Positions 5,151-5,617 of a stretch of 5,617 bases of DNA are shown piece by piece. The position numbers and the translations under genes were made by a program. This DNA comes from Methanosarcinales archaeon (lineage in GTDB: Archaea; Halobacteriota; Methanosarcinia; Methanosarcinales; Methanogasteraceae). The stretch covers positions 1 to 5,617 of the forward strand of contig DAOVGE010000097.1 of the NCBI GenBank assembly GCA_030672605.1, in the 5' to 3' direction. The stretch's first letter is position 1. Every line of letters starts with the position of its first letter. Below the pieces are notes generated by a model. The model saw nothing but the letters and a program-made list of their open reading frames with translations. It ran no database searches and was not told where the DNA came from.

Positions 5151-5617
5151 ATGAGTCAAGAAGAAACGAAACTATCAAGTCAGGAAGTCTGGGCATTGTT
5201 CAGGGAGACTGACCGACGATTCAAGGAGACCAGCGAGCAGATTGCGCAGGTGAACAGGGAGACCGATGAGCGGATTGCGCAGGTGAACAAAGAGACCAGC
5301 GAGCAGATTGCGCAGATGAGTAGACAGGTGGGCGATCTCACTGGAAAGTGGGGGCGGTTCGTGGAAGGGCTGATCGCACCCGGTGCTGTCAGCATGTTCA
5401 ATGAAAGGGGAATTAGGATAGATCGAATCTACCAGAGGATAAAAGCCCGCAAGAATGGCGATAGCATGGAACTTGATATACTCGGGGTGAACAGCGAGTA
5501 CGCTGTCTTAATAGAGGCAAAGAGCACGCTCGGTGTCGACGATATCCGGGAACACATCGAACGAATGGATGCGTTCAAGCGTTTCTTCCCCGAATACAGC
5601 GATCGAAAGATAGTGGG
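5151..5617 (+). CDS. DUF3782-like PD-(D/E)XK nuclease-like protein (3' end off window)
   Basis: 155 complete codons are visible, starting MSQEETKLSSQEVWALF. Residues 19-60 form a charged coiled coil containing three 11-residue repeats (ETSEQIAQVNR and variants, residues 26-58). A helical segment, KWGRFVEGLIAPGAVSMF (66-83), follows. The nuclease-like core carries MELDILG with D109 and LIEAKS with E122 and K124, the PD-(D/E)XK pattern; E72 may be the helical acidic residue. The remaining sequence (DDIREHIERMDAFKRFFPEY) fits the family helix after the core. Such proteins are often present in many paralogues in archaeal and some bacterial genomes, and their role and substrate are unknown. A short G-rich site and the conserved box lie upstream. 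Expected full length is about 200-220 residues, so some 50 residues are missing at the right. Nuclease activity is inferred from the motif only. Confidence 0.8.
   Translation, partial: MSQEETKLSSQEVWALFRETDRRFKETSEQIAQVNRETDERIAQVNKETSEQIAQMSRQVGDLTGKWGRFVEGLIAPGAVSMFNERGIRIDRIYQRIKARKNGDSMELDILGVNSEYAVLIEAKSTLGVDDIREHIERMDAFKRFFPEYSDRKIV
5226..5324 (+). repeat. Three tandem 33-bp repeats inside the coding region
   Basis: Units at 5226-5258, 5259-5291 and 5292-5324 each encode E-T-(S/D)-E-(Q/R)-I-A-Q-(V/M)-(N/S)-(R/K). Most differences between units are a few base changes, so the array arose by duplication of whole 33-bp units. A partial unit (ETDRRFK) precedes it. An 11-residue period fits a right-handed (hendecad) coiled coil. 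The array is a likely site of length variation between paralogues. Confidence 0.85.

Noticed and set aside
5180..5401. Minus-strand frame with repeated CAI(C/R)SxVSLFT units
   Set aside because: The apparent repeats are the antisense of the 33-bp tandem array of the real gene at 5151.

Overview
The window looks archaeal, probably a methanogen-related or other anaerobic euryarchaeal lineage. The evidence is a DUF234-type archaeal ATPase, a DUF3782-like PD-(D/E)XK protein, a TATA-like box placed about 26 nt before an ATG with no Shine-Dalgarno (leaderless style), and a chemoreceptor/CheW pair with archaeal features. The lineage call is inference.

Left part, minus strand (1-2489): a two-gene chemotaxis operon. 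A 702-residue transmembrane methyl-accepting chemotaxis protein (GTG start at 2489, helical bimodular-type sensor, HAMP, signalling hairpin) is followed 22 nt later by cheW, which runs off the left edge. The receptor senses a small molecule outside the cell and CheW would link it to CheA, which is not in the window. A possible 27-residue leader peptide overlaps the receptor start by 4 nt (GTGA).

Middle (2490-3000): a non-coding divergent region. It holds a TATA-like box for the receptor operon and a dead 5' fragment of a DUF3782-like gene (box 2754-2792, coding remnant 2798-2892). The fragment has lost its start codon (ACG) and carries a frameshifting deletion of about 202 nt relative to the intact relative at 5151. 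Just before the ATPase lie a TATA-like box and two short palindromes.

Centre (3001-4404, plus strand): a 467-residue P-loop ATPase with a C-terminal DUF234 nuclease-like domain. It is clearly AT-richer than its neighbours.

Right part (4405-5617): about 750 bp without an intact gene. It holds a hairpin after the ATPase, a 109-bp inverted-repeat element of CACAGAG units, a terminator-like hairpin, a second inverted repeat, and the 3' end of a dead DUF3782-like gene (to 5063). Then comes an intact DUF3782-like gene (ATG 5151), open at the right edge. It is preceded by a 38-nt box nearly identical to the one before the remnant at 2754.

Main interpretation: the 5' remnant (2754-2892) and the 3' remnant (about 4962-5063) are on the same strand and could be the two ends of one former DUF3782-like gene. 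If so, the AT-rich ATPase and the repeat elements interrupted or replaced its middle, beside a surviving tandem paralogue at 5151.
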